The notes below the pieces were generated by a model. The model ran no database searches. It worked only from the letters and a program-made list of their open reading frames with translations, and had not been told where the DNA came from. A DNA stretch of 33,808 nucleotides from Candidatus Hydrogenedentota bacterium (lineage in GTDB: Bacteria; Hydrogenedentota; Hydrogenedentia; Hydrogenedentales; CAILVY01), in the NCBI GenBank assembly GCA_029565395.1, contig JAKQOG010000056.1, positions 1-33,808 on the forward strand, read 5' to 3'. A program made the translations under genes and the position numbers. The stretch's first letter is position 1, and every line of letters starts with the position of its first letter. Shown one piece after another: positions 1 to 7,874 of this stretch.

Positions 1-276
1 CAAGTCGAAGGCCAGGAAGAAGGAGCGTTGGAAGGACAAGTCGAAGGCCAGGAAGAAGGAGCGTTGGAAGGGCAAGTCGAAGGCCAGGAAGAAGGTACGC
101 TGGAAGGATCACTCGAAGGTCAAGAAGAAGGCGTAATCGAAGGACTGGAAGAAGGCGTACTGGAAGGGCAAGTCGAAGGACTGGAGGAAGGTGCGTTGGA
201 AGGATCACTCGAAGGCGCCGGGGAAGGCACGGTTGAAGGCGCTGAGGAGGGTGTTGTGGAAGGTCAGGTGGAAGGC
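1..276 (+). repeat. In-frame tandem repeat: 23 units of 12 bp, grouped into 36-bp and 24-bp higher-order units
   Basis: Each 12-bp unit ends in GAAGGN and encodes X-X-Glu-Gly. The first three 36-bp blocks (1-36, 37-72, 73-108) are almost identical, and blocks of 36 and 24 bp alternate after that. The near identity of the first blocks points to recent expansion by slippage or recombination. The array continues leftward beyond the window. Confidence 0.95.
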
Positions 277-582
277 GAGACCGGATGTCATACCGCGGAT
301 CAAAATTGCGATGGCCAGGTGAATTTGTCCGAACTGCTGCGGGTGATCCAGTTCTTTAACTCCGGCGGCTATCACTGCGAGGCCGGGACGGAGGATGGCT
401 ATGCGCCGGGTCCGGGCGATCGAAGCTGTGCGCCGCACGCCAGCGACTACAACACCCAGGATTGGCTGATTAACCTATCTGAGTTGCTACGGGTGATTCA
501 GTTCTTCAATTCCGGCGGGTATCACTGGTGTCCGGATGAAGTGCCGCTCACGGAGGATGGTTTCTGCCCTAGAATATATTGA
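1..582 (+). CDS. X-X-E-G repeat surface protein with two C-terminal dockerin-like repeats (5' partial)
   Basis: The frame is open from base 1, so the true start lies outside the window; the first in-window start-like codon is a TTG inside the repeat. About 92 residues consist of 23 tetrapeptides of the form X-X-E-G. They are followed by two copies of a segment ending NLSELLRVIQFFNSGGYH, the first preceded by DQNCDGQV. The D-x-N-x-D-G pattern resembles the calcium loop of dockerin/EF-hand type I repeats. The second copy has no clear Asp loop. Cysteines flank both copies. Low-complexity acidic E-G linkers plus this ending are, as I recall, typical of large secreted proteins of Hydrogenedentota-like genomes. 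The likely role is an extracellular stalk with a terminal attachment module; the exact function is unknown. Confidence 0.85.
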   Translation, partial: QVEGQEEGALEGQVEGQEEGALEGQVEGQEEGTLEGSLEGQEEGVIEGLEEGVLEGQVEGLEEGALEGSLEGAGEGTVEGAEEGVVEGQVEGETGCHTADQNCDGQVNLSELLRVIQFFNSGGYHCEAGTEDGYAPGPGDRSCAPHASDYNTQDWLINLSELLRVIQFFNSGGYHWCPDEVPLTEDGFCPRIY

Positions 583-739
583 GCTCTGATAAGCTCCATC
601 CCGATAAGGCCACTGTAGTGAGTTAAGGGAGTATCCGTTTTCGGAGGAATGTGACATATCGTTTGTTCTAAAGTTTATACCCCTATGATGGACCGATAAG
701 CATTTTTAAGCAAGCCGGTCTGAGCAAGGAAGAGAACCT

Positions 740-958
740 ATGAGGTGCCTCGTCATTATTGAGAAAGGCCCCAACAATTTCTCGGCGTATGTGCCGGATC
801 TGCCTGGCTGCACCAGTGCAGGCGAAACCCTTGATGAGACGATGTTGGGAATTCGAGAGGCCATAGAGGGCCACCTGGAAGTGATGAAAGAGTTTGGCGA
901 TCCAATTCCAGAACCATCCAGTGAACCGGTTTTTATTGATATCCCCATCGCTGTATGA
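740..958 (+). CDS. HicB-like (UPF0150) antitoxin-type protein, orphan
   Basis: This 72-residue protein starts at an ATG with an AAGGAAGAG Shine-Dalgarno about 5 nt upstream. It has the compact HicB-like fold signature: a beta-strand start (MRCLVIIEKG), the motif Y-V-P-D-L-P-G-C near residues 18-25, then a helix with E-A-I-E-G-H and a tail with P-I-P-E-P. Classic HicB proteins neutralise the HicA mRNA interferase and repress their own operon. No HicA-like reading frame lies within the 157 bp upstream or the 41 bp downstream, and no separate DNA-binding domain follows. Stand-alone members of this family are common in environmental genomes, and their function is unclear. The gene converges with the hydrolase gene that ends at 1000. 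Confidence 0.85.
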   Translation: MRCLVIIEKGPNNFSAYVPDLPGCTSAGETLDETMLGIREAIEGHLEVMKEFGDPIPEPSSEPVFIDIPIAV

Positions 959-999
959 TTTATTTGGCAACTAATTCTAATCGCCAATAATCAATTTCT

Positions 1000-1926
1000 T
1001 TATGCTTGATGATTTGCGGCATTTATTAGTTTTTGATCGAACCAATCAGCGAGGAGTTCGATTTCGGTGCGGATATCGGGCCAGGGGTGGCCGCCGCCGG
1101 GCTTGATGATGAGTTCGGCGGAACCATGCGCCGCACGCAGGGCGCGCGCCAGCGTGTGGGATTGACTCACCGGAACGATCGGGTCTGCATCGCCGTGGAT
1201 GAGCAGGAAGGGCGGTGGTTCGGCGATAGCCTTGCGCGCGGGGGAGAGTTGCGCCATGCGCTCTTCGATTTCGTGCGGCGTGTGCCCGTGAAGACCGTTC
1301 TCAAACAACAGATGACCGAGTGATGCGCCTTCCAACTCAATAAAGTCGAAAGGAACCCCGCCGAAATCCAGGAGATCCGTGGGGGGGAAAAACAAGCCTA
1401 CGGCGTTAACCCGCGTATCATGGTGGCGGAACGGATCGCGGCTCTGTGGCCGGGCTGGTTTCACTTCCAAGGCGGCGAGCGCGGCAATGTGGGCCCCGGC
1501 AGAAGCCCCGGTCAGCCCCAGGCGATCAGGATCAATATTGAAATGCGCCGCCCGCGCCTTGATATGCCGGATGCCCTCCTGCACATGGCGCACCATGTCC
1601 AGACCGGTGAATTTGGTTACGGAACCCGGCGATAACGCAAAAACGGTGTATCCGTGCGCGCACAGAACATCAAACACGCCGAGGCCAATATGTTCATTCA
1701 GTTGGACCCGGTCCGCGAACCATCCCCCGCTGATGACATCCACAATGCCCAAGCCATTGGGAGTATGCTCGGGAATAAAGATGTCCATCACCAAGCCGAG
1801 ACCATGCGCTTCGGCATAGACATAATTGCATTGTTGCACATAGTTCCCGGCGGTCTTTGGGCGCACTTTCAAGGTGGCGGCGGGCCGGTATAACTGCACC
1901 ACCGGCCGCGTAATCGGATATTTCAT
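1000..1926 (-). CDS. Alpha/beta hydrolase (BD-FAE / esterase-lipase type)
   Basis: This 308-residue protein has the canonical alpha/beta-hydrolase triad: nucleophile elbow G-A-S-A-G with Ser142, acid in H-G-D-A-D (Asp246 or Asp248), and His280 in G-G-G-H-P-W. The oxyanion-side strand reads D-V-I-S-G-G-W near residues 63-69. Length and motif spacing fit the esterase/lipase and S9-peptidase-like group often annotated as acetyl esterases. No signal peptide is obvious, so it is probably cytoplasmic. An AAGGG Shine-Dalgarno lies a few bases before the ATG. It is divergent from the PKD lipoprotein gene with 225 bp between them. The substrate cannot be read from sequence. Confidence 0.9.
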   Translation of the reverse strand: MKYPITRPVVQLYRPAATLKVRPKTAGNYVQQCNYVYAEAHGLGLVMDIFIPEHTPNGLGIVDVISGGWFADRVQLNEHIGLGVFDVLCAHGYTVFALSPGSVTKFTGLDMVRHVQEGIRHIKARAAHFNIDPDRLGLTGASAGAHIAALAALEVKPARPQSRDPFRHHDTRVNAVGLFFPPTDLLDFGGVPFDFIELEGASLGHLLFENGLHGHTPHEIEERMAQLSPARKAIAEPPPFLLIHGDADPIVPVSQSHTLARALRAAHGSAELIIKPGGGHPWPDIRTEIELLADWFDQKLINAANHQA

Positions 1927-2088
1927 AGTCTACCCTTTGTTGTGTTCCACACGCCCCATTATACCGTAACCTGTTCGCATAATTGGAGTTCTGCCTGGAA
2001 AAGAAGATTTTATGGACAAAAATGCCAAAATGATGCAACCTGCGGCCACCTCCAGGGATATATAGAGGTGATGAAATATGTCTAAACA

Positions 2089-2119
2089 TTGACGTGGACA
2101 CAGGAGGCTGCTCTATACT
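2089..2119 (+). promoter_or_regulatory. Candidate sigma70-type promoter for the PKD lipoprotein gene
   Basis: A TTGACG hexamer (2089-2094) and TATACT (2114-2119) are separated by 19 bp, slightly longer than ideal, and lie 33 bp before the ATG at 2152. The gene itself has an AGGAGG Shine-Dalgarno at 2137-2142. The assignment is by eye only. Confidence 0.4.
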
Positions 2120-2151
2120 AAGGCCGATGGTTTGCCAGGAGGACGCATAGT

Positions 2152-4149
2152 ATGAAGTCATATATCCGAATGGGCGGTTTATTGCTGGCTGTTTGTATTG
2201 CCAGTACCCTGATGGGATGTCCACGCTTGCCAGTGGCGCATATCCAGGCGGCGTTTGAGGCCTACACCCTCTATGGCTACGCGCCGCTGGAGGTGCCGTT
2301 CACGGACCATTCCACGCCTGGAACCAGCCCGATTGCGAGCTGGTTATGGGATTTTGGTGATGGTTCGAACTCAATTGAGCAGAATCCACTCTATACGTAT
2401 ACGATACCGGGTATTTACACTGTACGGTTAACCGTCATGGCGGCGGATGGTTCGGATGATGAAACCAAGCCCAATTTGATTACGGTATTGCAGCCTGTTC
2501 TCCCAAAAGCGGCATTTAGTGCGGACATTGCGAGTGGCGTGGCCCCATTAACGGTTCAGTTCACGGATGAATCAGAGCCGGGCACCATGGAAATTACCAA
2601 ATGGCGCTGGGAGTTCGGGGATGGAGAAACGAGCCAGGAGCAAAACCCGGTGCATACCTATGAAGTGGCGGGGAAATTTACGGTTTGTTTACGGGTGTCC
2701 AGCAAACACGGGACCGGGGAGGCAATAAAGGAGGCGTTTGTCGAAGCGGCACAATTGCCGGAAGCGGCATTTACCGCTACTCCGGCAAAAGGACTGGCTC
2801 CTCTAGCGGTTGCCTTTACCGATGCCTCAATAGCCGGCAGCGCCGTGATTGATAAATGGGAGTGGACGTTTGGGGACGGAGGAACCAGTACGGAAAAGAA
2901 TCCTTCCCATACCTATGTCCAACCGGGAAAATATACCGTGTCATTAAATGTCACCACGGACGACGGAGAAGACTCGGAAACACAGGTGGATTGTATAACG
3001 GTTACCACGGAAATGCTGACGTTCGGCGGCAGCGCGGCGGATCAGGCAAAGGCCATCGTCGCGCTTGAAGACGGCGGCGTGGTGTTGGCGGGAGATACAC
3101 AGTCCTTTGGGGCGGTGGGGCAGGATGCCTATCTGGTGAGAGTGGATCAAGAGGGTGTGGAACAATGGAGCCGGCAGTATGGCGGGCCGGGCGACGATTT
3201 TGCCAATGCATTGGCCCGCACCCCGGAGGGTGGGTTCATCCTGGCGGGCGGCGCCACGATAGAACAGGCCAAGACGGCCTATCAAGGGGTGTATCTGGTG
3301 AAGACGGATTCCGAAGGCAACCGGATATGGAGCGCGAACTACGAACAATCCCTTCGGCAGGTGGCCAATGCCGTCGCGGCTCTGAGCGACGGAACGTTTT
3401 TCGCCGCGGGAAGTGCGTTTTATTCTTCCTGGCCGGTGGTGTATCTCTTGCGGGCCGATGCTCTCGGGAATGCCGTCCGCGAATATGCACCGTTGGATCA
3501 AGTGGATTCCAATCTGATCAACGGTGTGGCCGCGACCTCCGATGGCGCGATCATCGCCGCAGGCATGATGCAAACGGTGGGCGCTCAGAAAACCATGTAT
3601 TTGCTCAAGACTACCGTAAACGGCGAGCCCTTGTGGAATAATACCTTTGGGGAGGGAGTGGAAGCCTCCGGGATGTCGGTGTCGGAATCCGCCACGGGTG
3701 GATTCATTCTTGCAGGCAGCCGGGTGAATCCCGGCAATGGAACGACCGACCTGTATCTGGTGCGGACGGATGGGCAAGGAAATGAGGTGTGGAGCACAAC
3801 GTTGGGCGGAAATGGCCAGGACCGCGCCCGTTCGGTGATTGAGACCGCCGATGGCGGAATTGTGATGGCGGGTGAGACGTCGTCCTCCGGCGCGGGTCTT
3901 TTTGACATGTATGTAGTGAAACTCGATTCGGCGGGCGAAGTGCTGTGGGAGCGGACGGTGGGGGGGCCAAAATCGGATACGGCCTATGGCGTGACGGAAA
4001 CTGCGGAAGGCGGTCTTGCGATTGCAGGTTCCACGGAATCACAAGGGGCGGGCAGCCTCGATATGTGCCTGGTCTTTATGAACGCGGATGGGCAGCCCCT
4101 CGTATTCTTCGACGACGCGGAAGGTGAAGAAAAAGGTGAAGCGCCCTGA
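2152..4149 (+). CDS. Lipoprotein with three PKD domains and a repeated beta-propeller-like C-terminal domain
   Basis: This 665-residue protein begins with a type II signal peptide: hydrophobic core at 8-20, lipobox T-L-M-G-C, lipidation at Cys23. Three PKD domains follow at about 34-113, 119-197 and 204-285, each with the W-x-F-G-D-G core (69-71, 156-158, 241-243) and an H/Y-T-Y-x-x-x-G turn. From about 290 to 650 there are six or seven repeats of roughly 55-60 residues with the pattern G-G-x-x-x-A-G followed by D-x-Y-L-V-R-x-D and W-x-x-x-Y/F-G-G, which suggests a beta-propeller. PKD modules usually mediate protein or polysaccharide contacts outside the cell. It probably sits on the cell surface or in the outer membrane. 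Its last codons overlap the next gene, suggesting translational coupling. Confidence 0.9.
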   Translation: MKSYIRMGGLLLAVCIASTLMGCPRLPVAHIQAAFEAYTLYGYAPLEVPFTDHSTPGTSPIASWLWDFGDGSNSIEQNPLYTYTIPGIYTVRLTVMAADGSDDETKPNLITVLQPVLPKAAFSADIASGVAPLTVQFTDESEPGTMEITKWRWEFGDGETSQEQNPVHTYEVAGKFTVCLRVSSKHGTGEAIKEAFVEAAQLPEAAFTATPAKGLAPLAVAFTDASIAGSAVIDKWEWTFGDGGTSTEKNPSHTYVQPGKYTVSLNVTTDDGEDSETQVDCITVTTEMLTFGGSAADQAKAIVALEDGGVVLAGDTQSFGAVGQDAYLVRVDQEGVEQWSRQYGGPGDDFANALARTPEGGFILAGGATIEQAKTAYQGVYLVKTDSEGNRIWSANYEQSLRQVANAVAALSDGTFFAAGSAFYSSWPVVYLLRADALGNAVREYAPLDQVDSNLINGVAATSDGAIIAAGMMQTVGAQKTMYLLKTTVNGEPLWNNTFGEGVEASGMSVSESATGGFILAGSRVNPGNGTTDLYLVRTDGQGNEVWSTTLGGNGQDRARSVIETADGGIVMAGETSSSGAGLFDMYVVKLDSAGEVLWERTVGGPKSDTAYGVTETAEGGLAIAGSTESQGAGSLDMCLVFMNADGQPLVFFDDAEGEEKGEAP

Positions 4150-6484
4150 TACTGGGAAACATAGCCTCTCGCGTTGCCGGGTCAGGGATTCTCGATTCCC
4201 CTCTTTTCACCCTGTGTCCGTTATTATAAACCTTGTTATTCTGAGCGGGGCGATATCCGGCTACGCGGCCGATTTTCCGCCGTTGAGCGTGGAAATCAGT
4301 GCAGATCATCCACTGTTTATTTTCCAGAATCTCGGAACGCCCGGCGCTTCCCCGGAACTCTATGCGCAGCAAGTTGCCGAGGTCTGGGGGCAACTCCCCA
4401 ACTCCCTGAAGCCCTATTCCGTTCTCCAACTGGATGCCCCCGAACAGGCCCCCCGCATGGAATTCTACGAAGTTCTGTTCCGCGCTTTGCAAGGTGCGGG
4501 GGTTCCGTTAGTGGCGCGGATTTCTTCCAATGATTTTCTCAAGCGGTGCAGCGGGACGGAGACCGAAGCCCTATTGCGCGCGTATACCACAATCAAGGGT
4601 GTGGAGGTGGCGGGCGTGCCCTTCAATGTCTATGATCCACTCTATGCCGATGAAAAAGGCGTGCCCTATGCCGCGCGCTGGCTGACGGATATTGTGGATG
4701 CCGCGGCGCGGTATGGCCGGTTCGTGTACATCCCGTTGGGCGAAGTGCAATGGGCCCGCATGATGGCACGGCCGGATTGCACCGCCCTGCGCGCAAAAAT
4801 GATCGAATGCAAAGACTATGTGATTCCGGCATGCCTGTATCGGGACGCCCATACGGTGGCAAATCAGTCCGCATTAATGGGAATGTGGCTGGAAGACATG
4901 GTGTCTCAATGGGGTCTTGCGGCCGATGCCCGCTGGTATCTCGACGCCGGGTTTGTTGAACCGGGAATCTTTGGAAAATCAACCGATGCCGCCAAAATCC
5001 CCTCGGGGATTTACCGCGCGATGGTGTTAAATGGCGCCATGACCGGGGCCGCCGTGTATTCCTTTGCGCCGGAAACCAGCCTCTGGTTTGGCATGAATCG
5101 GACGATTTGGGATACCGTGATTTTTCCGGTCTTGTCGGATCTCACGAAGAAAGGCCTGATTGCCCGGAAGGATTTCGTGACGAAAAAAGCCCGTGTGGCC
5201 TGTCAACTGGTTCCGGCGGGGACGCCGATGGCGTTCCATACGAACCTTCGGGACATTGACGGCGTGCTGGATCAGGGGTTGTTGATCCATGGCGCCTATG
5301 GCATGGAACGTCCAGGGCAAGTTCCCGAATTGGTGCTGAACCGGGGCGACCATTACTGGGTGCCGCTGATCTCGCCGGAAGCATCGGCTCAATGCCTGGA
5401 CACCTTTGCGGCAGTAGTGACGGCAGGTTCCAAAATTTCCGCACAGGAATGGACAACTCTCCTGGATCAATACAGACAGGCGGACGGATCCGGCGCCGCC
5501 TTCCTATCGGTTATTGGACGGGGCGCTTTCATCATGAATACCCGGGAGAACATCCGGGAACCGCAAAGTTTCGCATTGCCCGCCGCGCCGGCGCCCGTGC
5601 GTAAAGTTCTTGCCCGCCGCGAAGGGGATGCCGTGGAACTGACCTGGCCCTTCCGTGAAGGAAATGTTTCCTATACCGTCTACAAGCGGGTTTTGCCGGA
5701 AATGCGCTTCACTCCCATTGTGGAAGGCCTGTTGGAGCGGCGTTATGTAGATACCTCAATCGGCACGGATCAAAGCGTGGGATACGCCGTCACCGCGCTC
5801 ACCAACGATCTGGAGCCGTATGAAGGAACCGTGAACTACGGTGAATACCTGGCGCTGAGCATGGTGGAAAGCCGCATTGCGGAAGAAGCGCTGATAAATC
5901 CTTTATTGAGCACGGCGGAAAGCACTCCCATCGCTCCACCCGAAGAAAGTGCGGCCCCCGCCCCTCTGGTGCCGTCGTGGCCTAATCTGGAGGGCCTGGA
6001 TGAGACCCAACAGGTTGTTGCAAAAGCAATTGCGGAGAGGATTGAGTCTTGGGACAACGCGGTGGCCGAGAAGGATCTGAACGGCGTGCTGGGCGTATAT
6101 GCCAACGAATACGAAGATCCGCAGGGATGGCATTTAGAGTATGTAAAACGCGCCTATCAAAGCCTTTTTGAAGTTTGCGCCGCTCCGAAAATGCTCCGTC
6201 AAATCCGCAACTGGGATTTTAGCGAATATGCTTCCGCAGGAACGGTCAAGGTGACATTATACGGCGCGGTGACAGGCTTTGCGGTGAGCGACGCCTCCGG
6301 GCGAAAGGCTGACATCCCCATTCGTCTCCCCCGCACGGACTCCTCGGAAATTCTGATCACATTTACCCATCCTGACAACATCTGGCGTATTGTCCGTACG
6401 GATCCCGCCTTCCCGAATCTCCGCGATCTGTTGAGCTATCTCACCGGGCCTTCCCCGGCACTCGCCCCCGGTCCGGATCAATAG
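4136..6484 (+). CDS. Secreted glycoside hydrolase family 98-like protein with FN3-like and NTF2-like domains
   Basis: I chose the GTG at 4136 because an AAGG lies about 11 nt upstream and the 14-nt overlap with the preceding stop fits coupling. An upstream ATG (4088) and a GTG at 4214 right before the hydrophobic core remain possible. The 782-residue product has a signal-peptide core followed by a cut near S-G-Y-A-A-D. Residues about 57-450 resemble the GH98 catalytic barrel and its following domain. Supporting segments are the L-P-x-x-L-K-P-Y-S-V strand, Y-I-P-L-G-E-V-Q-W, an R-W-Y-L-D-A-G-F segment, G-A-V-Y-S-F-A-P-E, and T-I-W-D-T-V-I-F-P. An FN3-like module lies near 487-556 and an NTF2/SnoaL-like domain near 625-760. 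GH98 enzymes cleave blood-group-type or xylan glycans. Catalytic residues were not verified. Confidence 0.75.
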   Translation: MKRPDTGKHSLSRCRVRDSRFPSFHPVSVIINLVILSGAISGYAADFPPLSVEISADHPLFIFQNLGTPGASPELYAQQVAEVWGQLPNSLKPYSVLQLDAPEQAPRMEFYEVLFRALQGAGVPLVARISSNDFLKRCSGTETEALLRAYTTIKGVEVAGVPFNVYDPLYADEKGVPYAARWLTDIVDAAARYGRFVYIPLGEVQWARMMARPDCTALRAKMIECKDYVIPACLYRDAHTVANQSALMGMWLEDMVSQWGLAADARWYLDAGFVEPGIFGKSTDAAKIPSGIYRAMVLNGAMTGAAVYSFAPETSLWFGMNRTIWDTVIFPVLSDLTKKGLIARKDFVTKKARVACQLVPAGTPMAFHTNLRDIDGVLDQGLLIHGAYGMERPGQVPELVLNRGDHYWVPLISPEASAQCLDTFAAVVTAGSKISAQEWTTLLDQYRQADGSGAAFLSVIGRGAFIMNTRENIREPQSFALPAAPAPVRKVLARREGDAVELTWPFREGNVSYTVYKRVLPEMRFTPIVEGLLERRYVDTSIGTDQSVGYAVTALTNDLEPYEGTVNYGEYLALSMVESRIAEEALINPLLSTAESTPIAPPEESAAPAPLVPSWPNLEGLDETQQVVAKAIAERIESWDNAVAEKDLNGVLGVYANEYEDPQGWHLEYVKRAYQSLFEVCAAPKMLRQIRNWDFSEYASAGTVKVTLYGAVTGFAVSDASGRKADIPIRLPRTDSSEILITFTHPDNIWRIVRTDPAFPNLRDLLSYLTGPSPALAPGPDQ

Positions 6485-6723
6485 AATCCCTGGCAGAGGC
6501 ATGTGCTAAAATCATCTTTTTTCTCATCCGGGTCAAGTAAAAGGCAACGGTTTGGCCGTGAAACGCTGGTGATTTGCTCTCTGTCCGGTATGTTTTTGAA
6601 AAAAGGGCTATTTTGCATGTGTCTATGGAAATCTTTGGAATAAGCATCTATTGAAGGGGAAAACCTTGCCTGTTCCCTATTGATTTTGATAGTGTATTCA
6701 GGAGGCGATACAGGGAACGATGC

Positions 6724-7680
6724 ATGAGGCTTGACATAGCGGCGCAAACGGATGTCGGACGCCGGAAGACTAAAAACGAAGACTTCTACGGTGTCTACCG
6801 CGAAGATGATGTTCCTGACTTGAAAATGTTCAAGGAAGGGGCGCTCTTGTGTGTTGCGGACGGACTCGGTGGGCACGTCGGGGGAGAAATTGCCAGCAAG
6901 ATAGCCGTTTCCATTGTCAAGGATGTGCTTAAGGAAGAACTGCCGGCTTCGGAAGAGGGAGAGGGAGTGGACGAACGGGATGAGGGGCCGCTCCCCTTAC
7001 TCCGCGCAGCATTCAACCGGGCTAATGACAGTATTTTCAGGACGAACCGGGATCTGGTGAAAGCCGGGCGCCCGATGGGCACCACGGTGCTGACCGCCAT
7101 TGTCATGCCGAAAAAAGTGTATATCTGCAACATCGGGGATTCCCGCTGTTATCATATCCGCGACAGCGAGATCATCGCGCGGACCGAAGACCATTCCTGG
7201 GTGGATGAACAGGTAAAGATGGGGCTGATGTCCAAAGCCGAGGCGGAAACGGATCTGCGCAAAAACATCGTTACACGTTGTGTGGGCACGCACCCCGATA
7301 TCTCCGTGGATACCTACCGCTGGCACATTGTGCCGGGCGACATGCTGCTCTTGTGCACCGACGGCCTGGTGAATATGGTGGGTGACAGTGAAATCAAGGC
7401 GGAATTCCGCAAACATGGCACGGCGGCGGAGATTGCGCAGCGGCTGGTCCGCTTGGCCAATGAGAATGGCGGCAAAGACAATATAACCGTGATTATTGCC
7501 AACATCAGCCCGAATGTTTTCCGGCTGATCTATTTGCGGTTGCGTTCTTTTCTGCGCCGCCGCGGATTTGGGATCGCCTGGTTCCTGTTTCTGGTTTTGT
7601 ATGGAGCCCTTTGCGGCGCCGCGGGATTTTTCCTGCATCAATACCTGCCCTTGATCAAGGCCTTTCTCGAATCCCGGTAA
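6724..7680 (+). CDS. PP2C-family (PPM) serine/threonine phosphatase with a C-terminal membrane anchor
   Basis: The 318-residue protein carries the full set of PP2C motifs: T-D-V-G-R-x-K-x-x-N-E-D (9-20), V-A-D-G-L-G-G-H (44-51), M-G-T-T (118-121), I-G-D-S-R (137-141), C-T-D-G-L (211-215) and G-K-D-N-I-T (250-255). The metal-binding aspartates Asp46, Asp213 and Asp252 are present. A single hydrophobic segment at about 283-308 after an R-R-R cluster should anchor it in the inner membrane with the catalytic domain in the cytoplasm. It resembles PrpC/Stp enzymes that reverse Hanks-type kinase phosphorylation; no kinase gene is visible in this window. AGGGA at 6712-6716 is the nearest Shine-Dalgarno, and a stronger AGGAGG is farther upstream. 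The 239 bp before the gene hold no other ORF I can support. Confidence 0.92.
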   Translation: MRLDIAAQTDVGRRKTKNEDFYGVYREDDVPDLKMFKEGALLCVADGLGGHVGGEIASKIAVSIVKDVLKEELPASEEGEGVDERDEGPLPLLRAAFNRANDSIFRTNRDLVKAGRPMGTTVLTAIVMPKKVYICNIGDSRCYHIRDSEIIARTEDHSWVDEQVKMGLMSKAEAETDLRKNIVTRCVGTHPDISVDTYRWHIVPGDMLLLCTDGLVNMVGDSEIKAEFRKHGTAAEIAQRLVRLANENGGKDNITVIIANISPNVFRLIYLRLRSFLRRRGFGIAWFLFLVLYGALCGAAGFFLHQYLPLIKAFLESR

Positions 7681-7784
7681 TCCGGCCCCCGGCTGTATCT
7701 TGAGAGGAGACACCTGGCGTTGGGCGCCTTCCCGGCTACCATCACTTTCTTAATAGCGAAAGAAAAGGACGATTTCGCAAATAC

Positions 7785-7820
7785 CTCCAATCTGTTGAGA
7801 CACTCCAATCTGTTGAGAGA
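7785..7820 (+). repeat. Two tandem 18-bp direct repeats upstream of the dipeptidase gene
   Basis: The unit CTCCAATCTGTTGAGANA occurs twice back to back (7785-7802 and 7803-7820), differing at one base. It sits 54 bp before the chosen start of the dipeptidase gene, where an operator or a slippage duplication would both be plausible. Confidence 0.8.
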
Positions 7821-7874
7821 TGATATCCTCCGGAGATGTTTGATAGGATAATGCGTCGAGAGGAGAACCTGTGG

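Noticed and set aside
1..276. CRISPR-like regularly spaced repeat
   Set aside because: The repeat is continuous, in-frame and codes for X-X-E-G; there are no unique spacers.
964..987. Possible bidirectional terminator between the convergent genes ending at 958 and 1000
   Set aside because: Only a 5-bp TTGGC/GCCAA stem with a 14-nt loop and an interrupted T-rich tail; too weak to call.
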